A DNA stretch of 64,000 nt from positions 496,001-560,000 of the forward strand of contig CAXXDW010000006.1 in assembly GCA_963665575.2 (NCBI GenBank), in the 5' to 3' direction. Positions 26,084 through 37,443 of the stretch are shown piece after piece. Under the pieces are notes generated by a model. The model worked only from the letters and a program-made list of their open reading frames with translations. It did not search any database and was not told where the DNA came from. Made by a program: the position numbers and the translations under genes. Positions within the stretch are counted from its first letter, which is position 1. Each line of letters starts with the position of its first letter. Source of the DNA: Rariloculus sp963665575 (GTDB lineage Bacteria > Pseudomonadota > Gammaproteobacteria > Steroidobacterales > Rariloculaceae).

Positions 26084-26610
26084 CAGCCGGGCATGGCCGA
26101 AGCCGACGAGAATGCACTCTGCACGAAAACCGAAACCATGATGTACGGTATCACGATCAGAAGACCCGTCATGTACGGCCGATCCAGAGCGCGTGCGAGC
26201 ACGAATGCGGCCACATCGATCGACCACAGGAAGAGCGCCACCGTGAGCAGGGCCGGGAACGTCGCGAGGCTTTCCGCGGCCTGCGCCGCGGCGGTCCACG
26301 CCGCGATCGGTATGCCGACGAGGTTGAAGAAAGTGTCGACGCCAAGGAGCGCGGTCGCCGTCTGCAGAAAGCGGCTGCGAAACTTGACGACTTCCAGTAT
26401 CAGCCAGACGTAACCGAGGTAGAGACCGCAGTTGAACACGAACAGCAGCGCCGCAGTGGTATCGAGGGCATCGGCGCTGGACAGCAGCGTGGCTCCGGCG
26501 AGCAGGTACGCGGCAAGGACAATCCTGAAGAACACCACCGAGGCCGGCAGCGACTCCGGTCCGCGGCGGTGCAGCGCAATCTCGACGAACGCGGCCGCTA
26601 GACGCCACAC
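26083..26610 (-). CDS. Small integral membrane protein, function unknown
   Basis: 175 residues if started at GTG 26610; no ATG is available. Four to five hydrophobic segments are visible, such as VVFFRIVLAAYLLAGATLL (about residues 28-46), ALLFVFNCGLYLGYVWLILE, FNLVGIPIAAW, LLTVALFLWSIDVAAFV and LLIVIPYIMVSVFV. I cannot assign a family; the topology is Yip1-like, but no signature supports that. It overlaps mpl by one base (TGATG), so it is co-translated with a murein-recycling gene. Confidence 0.65.
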   Translation of the reverse strand: MWRLAAAFVEIALHRRGPESLPASVVFFRIVLAAYLLAGATLLSSADALDTTAALLFVFNCGLYLGYVWLILEVVKFRSRFLQTATALLGVDTFFNLVGIPIAAWTAAAQAAESLATFPALLTVALFLWSIDVAAFVLARALDRPYMTGLLIVIPYIMVSVFVQSAFSSASAMPG

Positions 26611-26639
26611 GTGAACAGGGCTCCGGGGATCACTTCGGC

Positions 26640-26668
26640 ATAATATCCGATGTTGCCGGCATCGGTAA
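26640..26668 (-). promoter_or_regulatory. Candidate promoter for the membrane protein-mpl-hspQ unit
   Basis: On the minus strand TTACCG (26663-26668) and TATTAT (26640-26645) are separated by exactly 17 bases, about 30 bases before the chosen GTG start. Match to sigma70 is moderate (-35 three of six, -10 five of six). Confidence 0.4.
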
Positions 26669-26846
26669 CGCGAGCAGGTCGGCAGCGTACGACGGAACAC
26701 CGCGTCGCGCCGGGACCGGCGAGGCGCCCGCCCGACAAGGCGCGAGGAACGAGAATATTGAGCATACCTGAGCGAGGAGCAACTCAGTTCGGGCGGGATG
26801 CGTCGCCCGTCCACTGCAGCGGGGCTTCCGCCGAGGGCTGCCGGAC

Positions 26847-27920
26847 TTGCTGGTAAACGACACGGGCTCGCTGAGCGAACTCGCCGAGTCGCTTGCGGCG
26901 GCTCCGATCGTCGCGGTCGATACGGAATTCGTACGCGAGAGTACCTATTTCCCCACACTATGCCTCGTCCAGCTCGCGACCGACGAGGTTACGGCCTGCG
27001 TCGATTGCCTGGCGGACCTCGACCTCGAACCGCTGCTCGAGGTGCTGCTCGCACCGGGGCGAAGCTGGGTGTTGCACAGCGCCCGGCAGGACCTCGAGGT
27101 GCTGTGGCATCGGTTCGGCCGGCAGCCGTCGCGGCTGCTCGACACGCAGGTCGCCGCCGCGCTCGTCGGCTTTGCGCCGCAGCTCGGACTGCGTGACCTC
27201 GTCGCCGAAACATTGGGCGTCCAACTCGACAAGAGTCACACGCGCACGGACTGGAGGCGGCGTCCTCTGGCGGACGCGGCGTTGAACTACGCGCTCGCCG
27301 ATGTCCGATACCTGCTGCCTGCCTGGGAGCGGCTGCGCGCGAGGCTCGTGGAACTCCAGCGCCTGGAGTGGTTCGAGGAGGATACCGGGCGCCTGGTCGA
27401 AACGCCGCCGACTAGCGATGCAGGGATGTTGCTCGAGCGCATGCGCGGTGCCGCGGCCCTGACCGCAGATGCACGTGCTGCGGCGTACGCGCTCGTCGGC
27501 TGGCGCGAGGCGCGGGCTCGCGAACTGGATCGCCCGAGGCGCTGGATCCTGGCCGACGAACTCGTGATCCGCATCGCCCGGTCCATGCCGCAAACGACGG
27601 CGCAACTGCGTGCCGTGCCCGAGCTGCCGGCTCGGCTCGCGGCTCGATCCGGCCGCGCGATGCTTGAAGCGATCGAGGCGTCGTGGTCACCGGAGCTGCG
27701 TCGCGAAGCCGACAGGGCCCTCTCTGGCGCGAAGCCCGACCAGAATCAACTCAAGGCGCTGCAAGCGCTCGTCAGGGAACGCGCCGGGCAACTCGGCATT
27801 CACCCCGAAGTGCTGGCAACGCGGCGCGAACTCAGCGCTTTGGCCGCCGGGCTTGCTTCGGCGACACTCGAGGACGGCTGGCGCGCCACCGTTCTGAAGC
27901 GTACGCCCGGCCCGTCCTGA
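26847..27920 (+). CDS. rnd: Ribonuclease D
   Basis: 357 residues from TTG 26847; no ATG lies at the expected N-terminus. The DEDDy exonuclease motifs are VDTEFVRESTYFP (Exo I, about residues 24-36), HSARQDLEVL (Exo II) and NYALADVRYLLP (Exo III with the catalytic tyrosine region). The two C-terminal helical repeats follow: an HRDC-type domain (RPRRWILADELVIRIA) and a second partial repeat. RNase D trims tRNA 3' ends. It is monocistronic, convergent with adk. Confidence 0.94.
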   Translation: MLVNDTGSLSELAESLAAAPIVAVDTEFVRESTYFPTLCLVQLATDEVTACVDCLADLDLEPLLEVLLAPGRSWVLHSARQDLEVLWHRFGRQPSRLLDTQVAAALVGFAPQLGLRDLVAETLGVQLDKSHTRTDWRRRPLADAALNYALADVRYLLPAWERLRARLVELQRLEWFEEDTGRLVETPPTSDAGMLLERMRGAAALTADARAAAYALVGWREARARELDRPRRWILADELVIRIARSMPQTTAQLRAVPELPARLAARSGRAMLEAIEASWSPELRREADRALSGAKPDQNQLKALQALVRERAGQLGIHPEVLATRRELSALAAGLASATLEDGWRATVLKRTPGPS

Positions 27921-27929
27921 TCGGGTTTG

Positions 27930-28577
27930 CTAGGCGAGCCCGAGGCTCGTGCGCAGCCGTGCGTAAATCTCGTCGATGGCCCCTTCGGCCGCCACGCTCT
28001 TCAGCAAACCGCGGCGGCGATAGTATTCGATGAGCGGTTCCGTCTGCCGCGCATAGACCGCGAGCCGGTTGCCGATCGCTTCCTCGTTGTCGTCGTCGCG
28101 CTGCAGCAGCTCGCCCCCCGCTTCGAGGCAGGCGTCGATCTCTTCGGGCGGCGAAAAATGGATGTTGAGGAGCTTGCCGGTCTTCGAGCAGCTGCGCCGC
28201 CCGGTCAGCCGCCTCATGAGCACGTCGCTGCCCACGTCCATGAGTATCGCGGCGTCGAGTCCGATGCCAAGTTCGCCGAGCACGGCATTGAGATCCTCTG
28301 CCTGCGCGAGAGTCCGTGGATAGCCGTCGAGTATGAAGCCGCTCGCCGCGTCCGCCTGGCCCAGGCGCTCCTTGATCATTGCAGAGACGAGCTCGTCGGA
28401 CACGAGTTCGCCGGACTCCATGACTGCCTTCGCGATGAGCCCGAGTTCGGTGCCTTCGGCAACCGCCGTTCGCAACAGGTCGCCGGTCGATATCTGCGGC
28501 ACGCCGCGCTCGGCCTGCAGCAGCTTTGCCTGCGTACCCTTCCCCGATCCGGGAGCCCCGAGCATGACGATGCGCAT
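27930..28577 (-). CDS. adk: Adenylate kinase
   Basis: 215 residues from ATG 28577 (MRIVMLGAPGSGKGTQ), the long-LID form. P-loop GAPGSGKGT (residues 7-15), NMP-binding region and the signature FILDGYPRTLAQ (about 81-92) are intact; the LID carries a single cysteine, so it is not the zinc-binding type. It interconverts 2 ADP with ATP and AMP. It is divergent from the PPi-PFK gene, placing adenylate and pyrophosphate energy enzymes side by side. Confidence 0.97.
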   Translation of the reverse strand: MRIVMLGAPGSGKGTQAKLLQAERGVPQISTGDLLRTAVAEGTELGLIAKAVMESGELVSDELVSAMIKERLGQADAASGFILDGYPRTLAQAEDLNAVLGELGIGLDAAILMDVGSDVLMRRLTGRRSCSKTGKLLNIHFSPPEEIDACLEAGGELLQRDDDNEEAIGNRLAVYARQTEPLIEYYRRRGLLKSVAAEGAIDEIYARLRTSLGLA

Positions 28578-28745
28578 CTGCTGTGTCCCCCGAGCGTCTG
28601 TGCAATCGTGAGGCGGTAAAACTAACGACCGCAACATGGCTCGTCAATCGACAGCCGCGCGGCGCATCGCTAGCGGAACGGACCTGCCGGTTTGCTATTC
28701 TGCGCCCCCACGGCCGCGGGGAGGCCGGGCTGTTCGGGAGAGACC

Positions 28746-30008
28746 GTGAAACAGAATGCTTTCTACGCCCAGTCGGGTGGAGTGACCTCAGTCATCAACG
28801 CGAGCGCCTGCGGCGTCATCGAGACGGCTCGCGAGCACGGCGACAGGATCGGCAGGGTTCTCGCCGGGCGCAACGGCATCATCGGCGCCCTGACCGAGGA
28901 CCTCATCGACACGAGCGCGGAACCGGCGAGCGCCATCGCGGCGCTCAGGCATACCCCCGGCGGCGCCTTCGGCTCGGCGCGCTACAAGCTCAGGAAGATC
29001 GAGGAGAGCACCGCCGAGTACGAACGCCTGATCGAAGTGTTCCGGGCCCACGATATCGGCTACTTCTTCTATAACGGCGGCGGCGACTCCATGGACACCG
29101 CGCACAAGGTGTCGTCGATCGGGCGCCGCCTCGGCTACCCGGTAAGCTGCATCGGGATTCCGAAGACGGTCGACAACGACTTGCCCGTGACCGACAACTG
29201 CCCGGGTTTCGGCTCCGTGGCCAAGTACATCGCCGTCTCGACGATGGAGGCGGCGCTCGATGTCGAATCGATGGCGAAAACCTCGACGAAGGTCTTCGTT
29301 CTGGAGGTCATGGGCCGGCACGCCGGGTGGATCGCAGCCGCGTCGGGTCTCGCCGGATCGGGGCCGACGCAAGCCCCGCACCTCATCCTCTTCCCCGAGA
29401 TCCCGTTCGATCGCAGCGCCTTTCTCGCCAGGGTCAGCGACTCGGTGGCGCGCAACGAATATTGCGTCATCGTCGTCTCCGAAGGCGCGCGCCTCGCCGA
29501 CGGTACCTTCCTGGCCGACAGCGGGACACGCGACGCCTTCGGCCACGCGCAGCTCGGCGGCGTGGCTTCCGTGATCGCGAACCTCGTCAGAAGGGAACTC
29601 GGCTTCAAGTACCACTACGCGATCGCCGACTACCTGCAGCGGTCCGCGCGCCACATCGCCGCGGGCGTCGACGTAGAGCAGGCCTATGCGGTCGGAAGAA
29701 AGGCCGTTGAGTTCGCGCTCGAAGGCGAAAACGCGGTCATGCCGACGATCGTGCGCGAGGCCGACGAGCCTTACCGCTGGACGATCGGCAAGGTCCCGCT
29801 CGGCCGCGTCGCCAACCGCGAAAAGAAGCTGCCCCGACACTACATAAGCGCCGACGGATTTTCGATCACCGGCCGTTGCCGGCGCTATCTTGCGCCCCTC
29901 GTCCATGGCGAAGATTACCCGCCGTACAAGGATGGCCTGCCCTGCTACGCGACGCTTCGAAACGAGGCCGTCGCCCGGCGGCTGGATACCGCCTTTGTGA
30001 TAGACTGA
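28746..30008 (+). CDS. pfp: Pyrophosphate-dependent 6-phosphofructokinase
   Basis: 420 residues from GTG 28746, preceded by GGGAGAG. The phosphofructokinase fold is clear: YAQSGGVTSVINASA, NGGGDSMDTA, IPKTVDNDLPVTD and EVMGRHAGWIAA. Aspartate in GGGDS in place of glycine, and lysine in PKTVDND in place of the ATP-type glycine, are the two residues that select pyrophosphate over ATP. The enzyme phosphorylates fructose 6-phosphate reversibly with PPi. It is followed by the membrane pyrophosphatase gene on the same strand, a pairing known in methanotrophs. Confidence 0.94.
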   Translation: MKQNAFYAQSGGVTSVINASACGVIETAREHGDRIGRVLAGRNGIIGALTEDLIDTSAEPASAIAALRHTPGGAFGSARYKLRKIEESTAEYERLIEVFRAHDIGYFFYNGGGDSMDTAHKVSSIGRRLGYPVSCIGIPKTVDNDLPVTDNCPGFGSVAKYIAVSTMEAALDVESMAKTSTKVFVLEVMGRHAGWIAAASGLAGSGPTQAPHLILFPEIPFDRSAFLARVSDSVARNEYCVIVVSEGARLADGTFLADSGTRDAFGHAQLGGVASVIANLVRRELGFKYHYAIADYLQRSARHIAAGVDVEQAYAVGRKAVEFALEGENAVMPTIVREADEPYRWTIGKVPLGRVANREKKLPRHYISADGFSITGRCRRYLAPLVHGEDYPPYKDGLPCYATLRNEAVARRLDTAFVID

Positions 30009-30179
30009 CGCGCTTCGCGCGGCCGGTACGGGTCGAAAGCTGTAACAAAAACACGGACTCAGCCTTGTCGGCCGCATCCTCGGCCCCACCGTTCGGGGCA
30101 ACGGTTTCACAATGCAGACGGGCCGCCTGGCCATGTCCATCGCGCGTGGGCGGTGACCGCGTAATTGGGAGGTAACGGA

Positions 30180-32261
<2,082 letters not shown>

Positions 32262-32631
32262 GCGTCCGCGGGACAAGCCAGGACGGATTCGGCCACCGGG
32301 AGTGACGCGGCGTTCTGCCACGGGCTGCCCGGAGCCTCACCGCCAACCCGCCCGGCGACCGCGAGCCGACGCCGGCGACGGACCCGCGTGCGTGTGTTGG
32401 CCGCTGCCTGTGCCGCCAGCTCGCTACCCGCCTGCAGCCCGAATGCCGGGCCGGGTGGGCGGCTTGCACCTGCCGCGCGGTGGCCGGCTCCTGGATGCCC
32501 ACTCGCCTACCGGCTTTTATCCGGCATTGACGACATTTCTTTAGACTCTCCGTTGTCCGGCTTCGCTATACTCTCTAACCTGACTGGCCTTGCGCCGGCG
32601 GCGTAATTCACACCACTCCACGGCACACGCG
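32262..32631. other. Intergenic region upstream of pcm
   Basis: 370 bases without a supported gene. A -10-like TATACT at 32567-32572 lies 60 bases before the pcm start; no -35 at a normal spacing is evident (TTGACG at 32526 is too far). A 72-codon frame from 32388 with a loose lipobox-like LPAC has no family resemblance and is not called. Confidence 0.5.
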
Positions 32632-33282
32632 ATGAACCTCGAGACGGCCCGTTCGCAGATGCTCGGGCAACAGATCAGAGCCTGGGACGTGCTCGACCAG
32701 CGCGTGCTCGATGCGCTGAACCTCGTCCCGCGCGAGCGGTTCGTTCCGGAGGCCTACAGGGATGTGGCTTTCGCCGACATCGAGATCCCGCTCGGACACG
32801 GTCAGCAGATGCTGGCACCGAAGGTCGAAGGCCGGCTGCTGCAGGCGCTCAGGATCGCGCCGATCGACAAGGCACTCGTGATCGGCACCGGCAGCGGCTT
32901 CCTGACCGCCTGTCTGGCTCGCCTGGCCGAACGCGTCGTCAGCGTCGACATCTTCGCGGACTTCATCGAGGCGGCCGGCGAGCGGATCGCAGACCTCGGC
33001 TTGGGCAACGTTGAACTTGAGGTCGCCGATGCGGTCACACCCGGCGACGCAGCCGGCTTCGATGCCATAGCGATAACCGCATCGCTGCCGGTGCTCGATG
33101 AGCGCTTCGTGCGCATGTTGCGTCCGGACGGGAGGCTTTTCGTCGTCGTCGGGCGCCCACCGATCATGGAGGCCCGGCTGATTTCGATGCAACCCGGCGG
33201 TCAATGGACCGAAGAGAGCCTGTTCGAAACGCTGCTCACCCCGATGATCAACGCCGAGCACTCAGAGCCCTTCGTCCTCTGA
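32632..33282 (+). CDS. pcm: Protein-L-isoaspartate O-methyltransferase
   Basis: 216 residues from ATG 32632. The N-terminal RSQMLGQQIRAWDVLDQRVL, ERFVPEAYRDVAFADIEIPLGHGQ and the SAM-binding VIGTGSGFLTACLARL (about residues 83-98) identify the PCMT family. It methylates isoaspartyl residues for repair of aged proteins. This pcm-rhodanese-tolC arrangement is the common gammaproteobacterial variant, in which the protein is often shorter and divergent from E. coli Pcm, so the enzyme activity is a family inference. Confidence 0.9.
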   Translation: MNLETARSQMLGQQIRAWDVLDQRVLDALNLVPRERFVPEAYRDVAFADIEIPLGHGQQMLAPKVEGRLLQALRIAPIDKALVIGTGSGFLTACLARLAERVVSVDIFADFIEAAGERIADLGLGNVELEVADAVTPGDAAGFDAIAITASLPVLDERFVRMLRPDGRLFVVVGRPPIMEARLISMQPGGQWTEESLFETLLTPMINAEHSEPFVL

Positions 33283-33306
33283 ACCGGCCCGAGCAGACAG
33301 ATCACG

Positions 33307-33642
33307 ATGTCCGGCGTTTCCGAATTGACTCCGAGCGAGTTCTGCGAGCGCTGGCCCCCGGGGGATACCGACGACGCGCCCATCCTGCTTGACGTGCGCG
33401 AGCCCGCGGAACTCGCCATTGCCAGGGTTTCCGGTGTCGTTCACATCCCCATGGGAGAAATCCCGACAAGGCTCGACGAGCTTGACCGCGACAGGCACAT
33501 CGTGTGCATGTGCCACGGTGGCGTTCGCAGCCTGCGCGTCGCCGAGTTCCTCGCCACCAACGGTTACGAGCGCGTATTTAATCTGACCGGCGGCATCGAC
33601 GCGTGGTCATTGCAAATCGATCCCGGCATCCCGCGTTACTGA
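33307..33642 (+). CDS. Rhodanese-like domain protein
   Basis: 111 residues, a single rhodanese domain with LLDVREPAELAIARVSG, HIPMGEIP and an active-site loop CMCHGGVRS that holds the persulfide-forming cysteine (about residue 69). Ends NLTGGIDAWS. Single-domain rhodaneses transfer sulfane sulfur. It lies 24 bases after pcm and 45 bases before tolC, all on one strand. Confidence 0.94.
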   Translation: MSGVSELTPSEFCERWPPGDTDDAPILLDVREPAELAIARVSGVVHIPMGEIPTRLDELDRDRHIVCMCHGGVRSLRVAEFLATNGYERVFNLTGGIDAWSLQIDPGIPRY

Positions 33643-33687
33643 CCCGCAGGCACCCCAGCGCCCAGACACGACAACAGGACCACCATC

Positions 33688-35085
33688 ATGCCGAATGCAA
33701 TCCGGATACTGACCCTCACCGCCCTGGCGACTGTCGCGGCCCAGCCGACGCTCGCTCAGGAAGGCCTGCTCGAAATCTATCAGCGGGCCCTGCAGAACGA
33801 TCCGCAGATTCGCCGCGAGGAAGCGCTCTATCTGTCGACGCTCGAAATCAGGCCCATGGCGCGCTCGGCGGTCATTCCGAACCTGCGCCTGGGTGCCGGG
33901 ACCACCGGTTCATTCAGCGAGAACCCCTTTGGCGCGTCAACCGGCGCCGGTCAGGTGTTCGGCGTCGGCAGCGAGTTCGAGAGCGAAGGGAACTCGTGGA
34001 ACATGAGCCTGTCGCAGACGATCTTCGACTGGGGCCTGATCAAGCAGCTCGAACAGGTCGACCAGCAGATCGCCCGCGCCGAAGCAACCTTCGAAGCGGC
34101 CAGGCAGAATCTGCTCGTGCGCACGGCCGATGCCTACTTCGGCGTCCTCGCCGCCGAGGAGACGCTCGCGTCGGAAGTCCTGAACCGCGAAGCGATCGGC
34201 CGCCAGCTCGAGCAGGCCCAGCGGCGCTTCGAGGTCGGCCTGATCGCGATTACCGAAGTCGAGCAGGCGCAGGCCAACTACGACCTAGCCGTCGCCAACA
34301 CGATCCAGGCCGAGCGCGTGTTGTCGATCACCTTCGAAGCGCTGCGCGAACTCATCGGCGAATACATCACGAACCTCGCCGGTCCCACCGCGGAGCTGCC
34401 GCTGCTCACGCCCGACCCCGCAAGCGTCGAGGACTGGGTGCAGATGGCGCTCAGGCAGAACCTGACGCTCATCTCGAGCCGACTCGACGCAGATATCGCC
34501 GAAAACAACATCGCAGTCCAGCGCGGCTCGCGGTTACCGACGCTCAGCCTTTCCGCCGGCTACAGCGACTCCTCGACCGACAGTACGGTTACGCTCATCT
34601 TCGAGGACGCAACGACGGGGAACAGGTTTTCCGTGCCGAACGACAACCCGAGCGCGCGCTCGGGCTACAACTGGTCGCTCAACGTGAGCTTTCCTCTGTT
34701 CAGCGGCGGCATCAACTCGGCGCGCATCCGCCAGGCGGTCTACCAGCGCCGCGCCTCGCTCGAAGTCGTCGAGCTGACTGCGAGGCAGACCGAGCGGCAA
34801 ACCCGCGACGCCTATCTCGGCGTGATATCGGAGATTTCGCGTGTCCGGGCGTTGCGCCAGGCTGTCGAATCGTCGCGTACCGCGCTTGAAGCGACAGAGG
34901 CGGGATTCGAAGTCGGCACCCAGACGACGGTCGACGTACTCGTGCAGCAGGAGGTCCTGCGCAGAGCTCAGACAAACTACGCGCTGAGCCGCTACAACTA
35001 CCTGATCAATGGCTTGCGGCTCAAGGAAGCCGCAGGCTCCCTGACCATCAGGGACATCGAACAGATCGACGGCTGGCTCGAATAG
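33688..35085 (+). CDS. tolC: TolC family outer membrane efflux protein
   Basis: 465 residues with an N-terminal signal peptide (TLTALATVAAQPTLAQ, about residues 9-25). The two-fold repeated TolC architecture is visible: SQTIFDWGLIKQ and NVSFPLFSGGINSARI are the paired strand regions and QARF-like coiled-coil helices follow each. TolC forms the outer-membrane channel for tripartite efflux pumps and type I secretion. The chosen gene context (pcm-rhodanese-tolC) matches the chromosomal TolC of many gammaproteobacteria. It converges on hldE with 11 bases between. Confidence 0.95.
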   Translation: MPNAIRILTLTALATVAAQPTLAQEGLLEIYQRALQNDPQIRREEALYLSTLEIRPMARSAVIPNLRLGAGTTGSFSENPFGASTGAGQVFGVGSEFESEGNSWNMSLSQTIFDWGLIKQLEQVDQQIARAEATFEAARQNLLVRTADAYFGVLAAEETLASEVLNREAIGRQLEQAQRRFEVGLIAITEVEQAQANYDLAVANTIQAERVLSITFEALRELIGEYITNLAGPTAELPLLTPDPASVEDWVQMALRQNLTLISSRLDADIAENNIAVQRGSRLPTLSLSAGYSDSSTDSTVTLIFEDATTGNRFSVPNDNPSARSGYNWSLNVSFPLFSGGINSARIRQAVYQRRASLEVVELTARQTERQTRDAYLGVISEISRVRALRQAVESSRTALEATEAGFEVGTQTTVDVLVQQEVLRRAQTNYALSRYNYLINGLRLKEAAGSLTIRDIEQIDGWLE

Positions 35086-35096
35086 CCGGCGATCGA

Positions 35097-36524
35097 CTAC
35101 TCGGGTAGTTCGCGTATCGCGCGGATCAGCGCACTCGTCGAGCGACCGGGCCTGAAGCCGAGCGAACGGACTTCGCCGCCGTGGGCGAGCACGGTGTCGT
35201 TGCCGACGATCTCTTCGGGCCGCCAGTCGCCGCCCTTGACGAGGATGTCGGGCACGATCCGCTCGACGACGCCGGCGGGTGTGTCTTCGGCGAACGGCAC
35301 GACCCAGTCCACGGCCGCGAGCCCCGCGAGCACCGCCAGGCGGTCGGCAAGCGGCGTGATCGGCCGCGGCGCGCCCTTGAGCCGTGTGACCGACTCGTCG
35401 TCGTTGACCGCAACGATCAGCCGATCGCCGAGCGCCTTGGCTTCCTCGAGATAACTCACGTGGCCCGCGTGCAGGATGTCGAAACAGCCATTGGTCATCA
35501 CGATGCGTTCGCCGCGAGACTTCCCGTCAGCCACGATCGCTGCGAGTTCATCAAGCTCGACGAGCCCACGCCCGCCGCTGCCGCGGCGGTGCAGGGCGAG
35601 ACTGAGCTCGGCCCGGCTGACCGATGCGACACCGATCTTGCCGACCACGATCCCGGCGCCGAGATTGGCGAGCGCGGCAGCATCGGCCGAAGGTACGCCC
35701 GAAGCCAGCGAAGCGCCGAGCAAGGCAAGGACCGTGTCGCCCGCGCCGGTGACATCGAACACTTCGCGGGCCTGCGCGACGAGCGTGACGGGCGGCGCGC
35801 CACCTGAAACCAGAGCCATGCCGCGCGGCCCCCGGGTCACGAGCAGCAGATCCAGTTCGAGTTCGGCGCGCAGGCCTTCTGCCTTGCCCAGGAACTCGTC
35901 GTCCTGCTGCCAGTTTCCGGCAACCGCCGCGAATTCGCTCTCGTTCGGCGTCAGCACATTTGCGCGGCGGTAGCGGGTGAAATCACGCCCCTTGGGGTCA
36001 ACGAGAACGCGCACGTTCGCGGCGCGACAGGCTTCGATCAGCGCCTCGACGCGGCTCAGGCTGCCCTTGCCGTAGTCGGACAGGAGCACGATGTCGGTAG
36101 TCGCCAGCGCCGCCTCGACGCGCTCGGCAACTTCGGCGCCACAGGCGTCGAGCGGCTGTTCGGCATCGAGCCGCATGAGTTGCTGATTGCGCGCGAGCAC
36201 GCGCAGCTTGTGTATGGTCGGCAACTCCGGCGAACGCACGAAGTCGCAGCGGACTCCGGCAGCGTCGAGCGCGCGTTCGAGGGCGTCGCCGCGCGCGTCG
36301 CGGCCGACGGCCGCGACGAGCCGTACCGATGCACCGAGCGCCGCGGCGTTGAGCGCCACGTTGGCGGCGCCGCCCGGTCTGTGCTCGGTCGAGCCGGTCC
36401 TCACGACCGGCACCGGAGCCTCCGGGGAGATCCGGCTCGCCTCGCCGAACCAGTACTCGTCGAGCATCGCGTCGCCCGCGACGAGGATACGCAAGCCGGT
36501 GAAATTGGGGATTGCCAGTGTCAC
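35097..36524 (-). CDS. hldE: Bifunctional heptose kinase/adenylyltransferase HldE
   Basis: 475 residues from GTG 36524, matching E. coli HldE in length; an in-frame TTG at 36557 would add 11 residues. The N-terminal ribokinase-like domain has VAGDAMLDEYW and the DVTGAGDTVLA active-site motif; the C-terminal nucleotidyltransferase has TNGCFDILHAGHVSYL and the DWVVPFAEDTP region. It phosphorylates D-glycero-D-manno-heptose 7-phosphate and then adenylylates heptose 1-phosphate for LPS inner core. No heptosyltransferase genes are next to it. Confidence 0.96.
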   Translation of the reverse strand: MTLAIPNFTGLRILVAGDAMLDEYWFGEASRISPEAPVPVVRTGSTEHRPGGAANVALNAAALGASVRLVAAVGRDARGDALERALDAAGVRCDFVRSPELPTIHKLRVLARNQQLMRLDAEQPLDACGAEVAERVEAALATTDIVLLSDYGKGSLSRVEALIEACRAANVRVLVDPKGRDFTRYRRANVLTPNESEFAAVAGNWQQDDEFLGKAEGLRAELELDLLLVTRGPRGMALVSGGAPPVTLVAQAREVFDVTGAGDTVLALLGASLASGVPSADAAALANLGAGIVVGKIGVASVSRAELSLALHRRGSGGRGLVELDELAAIVADGKSRGERIVMTNGCFDILHAGHVSYLEEAKALGDRLIVAVNDDESVTRLKGAPRPITPLADRLAVLAGLAAVDWVVPFAEDTPAGVVERIVPDILVKGGDWRPEEIVGNDTVLAHGGEVRSLGFRPGRSTSALIRAIRELPE

Positions 36525-36687
36525 AAGATGCTCGGTTCGGCGGTCCGCCGATGGCAATCAGTTTACTGCCTGGCGCAGCGGCGAGCCCTGGCGACCAAAA
36601 AAGGATCCGCTCCCGAGCCTGTACGGGAAACGGATCGATGGCGGATCGAAATCAGGCTCCGCTCGGCTGCCCGCCCACCGCGGGCAA

Positions 36688-37404
36688 TCAACCGCATTTC
36701 GAATAACCGCAATTCAGACAAGTCAGACAGCCGTCGAGCATGACGGCGGCGACGACGCTGCACTTGCCGCACAACTGGGCGCCTTTGGGATAGCTGGTCT
36801 CGGCAAAGGCATCGCGCTGGCTCGACTGCGCCGCGAACTCCGCTCGCTTTTCGTCGATGAACTTCTGCTGTTCCTCGCTCGGCCCGACGGGCTTCAGCAA
36901 GCCGATGCGCGTCAGATGCTTCTCGACGACTTGCCCGAGCTCGGCGATGATCGACGGCACGAAGGTGCCGCCCGGCTGGAAGTAGCCGCCGCGCGGATCG
37001 AACACCGCCTTGAGTTCATCGACGAGAAAGGCCACGTCGCCGCCCTTGCGGAACACGGCCGACATGATGCGCGTCAGGGCCACGATCCACTGGTAATGAT
37101 CGAGGTTCTTCGAGTTGATGAAGATCTCGAACGGGCGGCGTTTCTCGTGTTCGGTACCCTCGTTCAAAACGATGTCGTTGATCGTGACGTACATGGCGTG
37201 ATCGGACATGGGCGTCTTTACCTTGTAGGTGGACCCGATCAGCATCTCCGGACGCTCGAGCCTTTCGTGCATCCGGATGACCTTGGGCTCGTCTTTCGAC
37301 TTCTCCTCCGGCAACGGCTCGGCAGCAGCGCCCGCAAGCGCTTCCGCTTCGTCCTGCGCGACCGTGTATTCGACGATCCTGCCGTCTATCCTGATGTTTT
37401 CCAT
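36688..37404 (-). CDS. nrdJb: Class II ribonucleotide reductase subunit NrdJb
   Basis: 238 residues. It corresponds to the C-terminal part of class II reductases, encoded separately in Pseudomonas-like bacteria. Two blocks are recognisable: PMSDHAMYVTINDIV...RRPFEIFINSKN (TSCPD-like domain) and a cysteine-rich end CGKCSVVAAVMLDGCLTCLNCGYSKCG that should carry the redox-active and zinc cysteines for re-reduction of the active site. It lies 39 bases downstream of the large subunit gene and is surely co-transcribed. Confidence 0.92.
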   Translation of the reverse strand: MENIRIDGRIVEYTVAQDEAEALAGAAAEPLPEEKSKDEPKVIRMHERLERPEMLIGSTYKVKTPMSDHAMYVTINDIVLNEGTEHEKRRPFEIFINSKNLDHYQWIVALTRIMSAVFRKGGDVAFLVDELKAVFDPRGGYFQPGGTFVPSIIAELGQVVEKHLTRIGLLKPVGPSEEQQKFIDEKRAEFAAQSSQRDAFAETSYPKGAQLCGKCSVVAAVMLDGCLTCLNCGYSKCG

Positions 37405-37443
37405 TTGCTGTACCCGTATCGGCAGACCACCCTGGCGGCCTGC

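Noticed and set aside
32388..32606. Possible small lipoprotein gene (LPAC motif)
   Set aside because: No family resemblance, poor signal-peptide shape and no ribosome-binding site.
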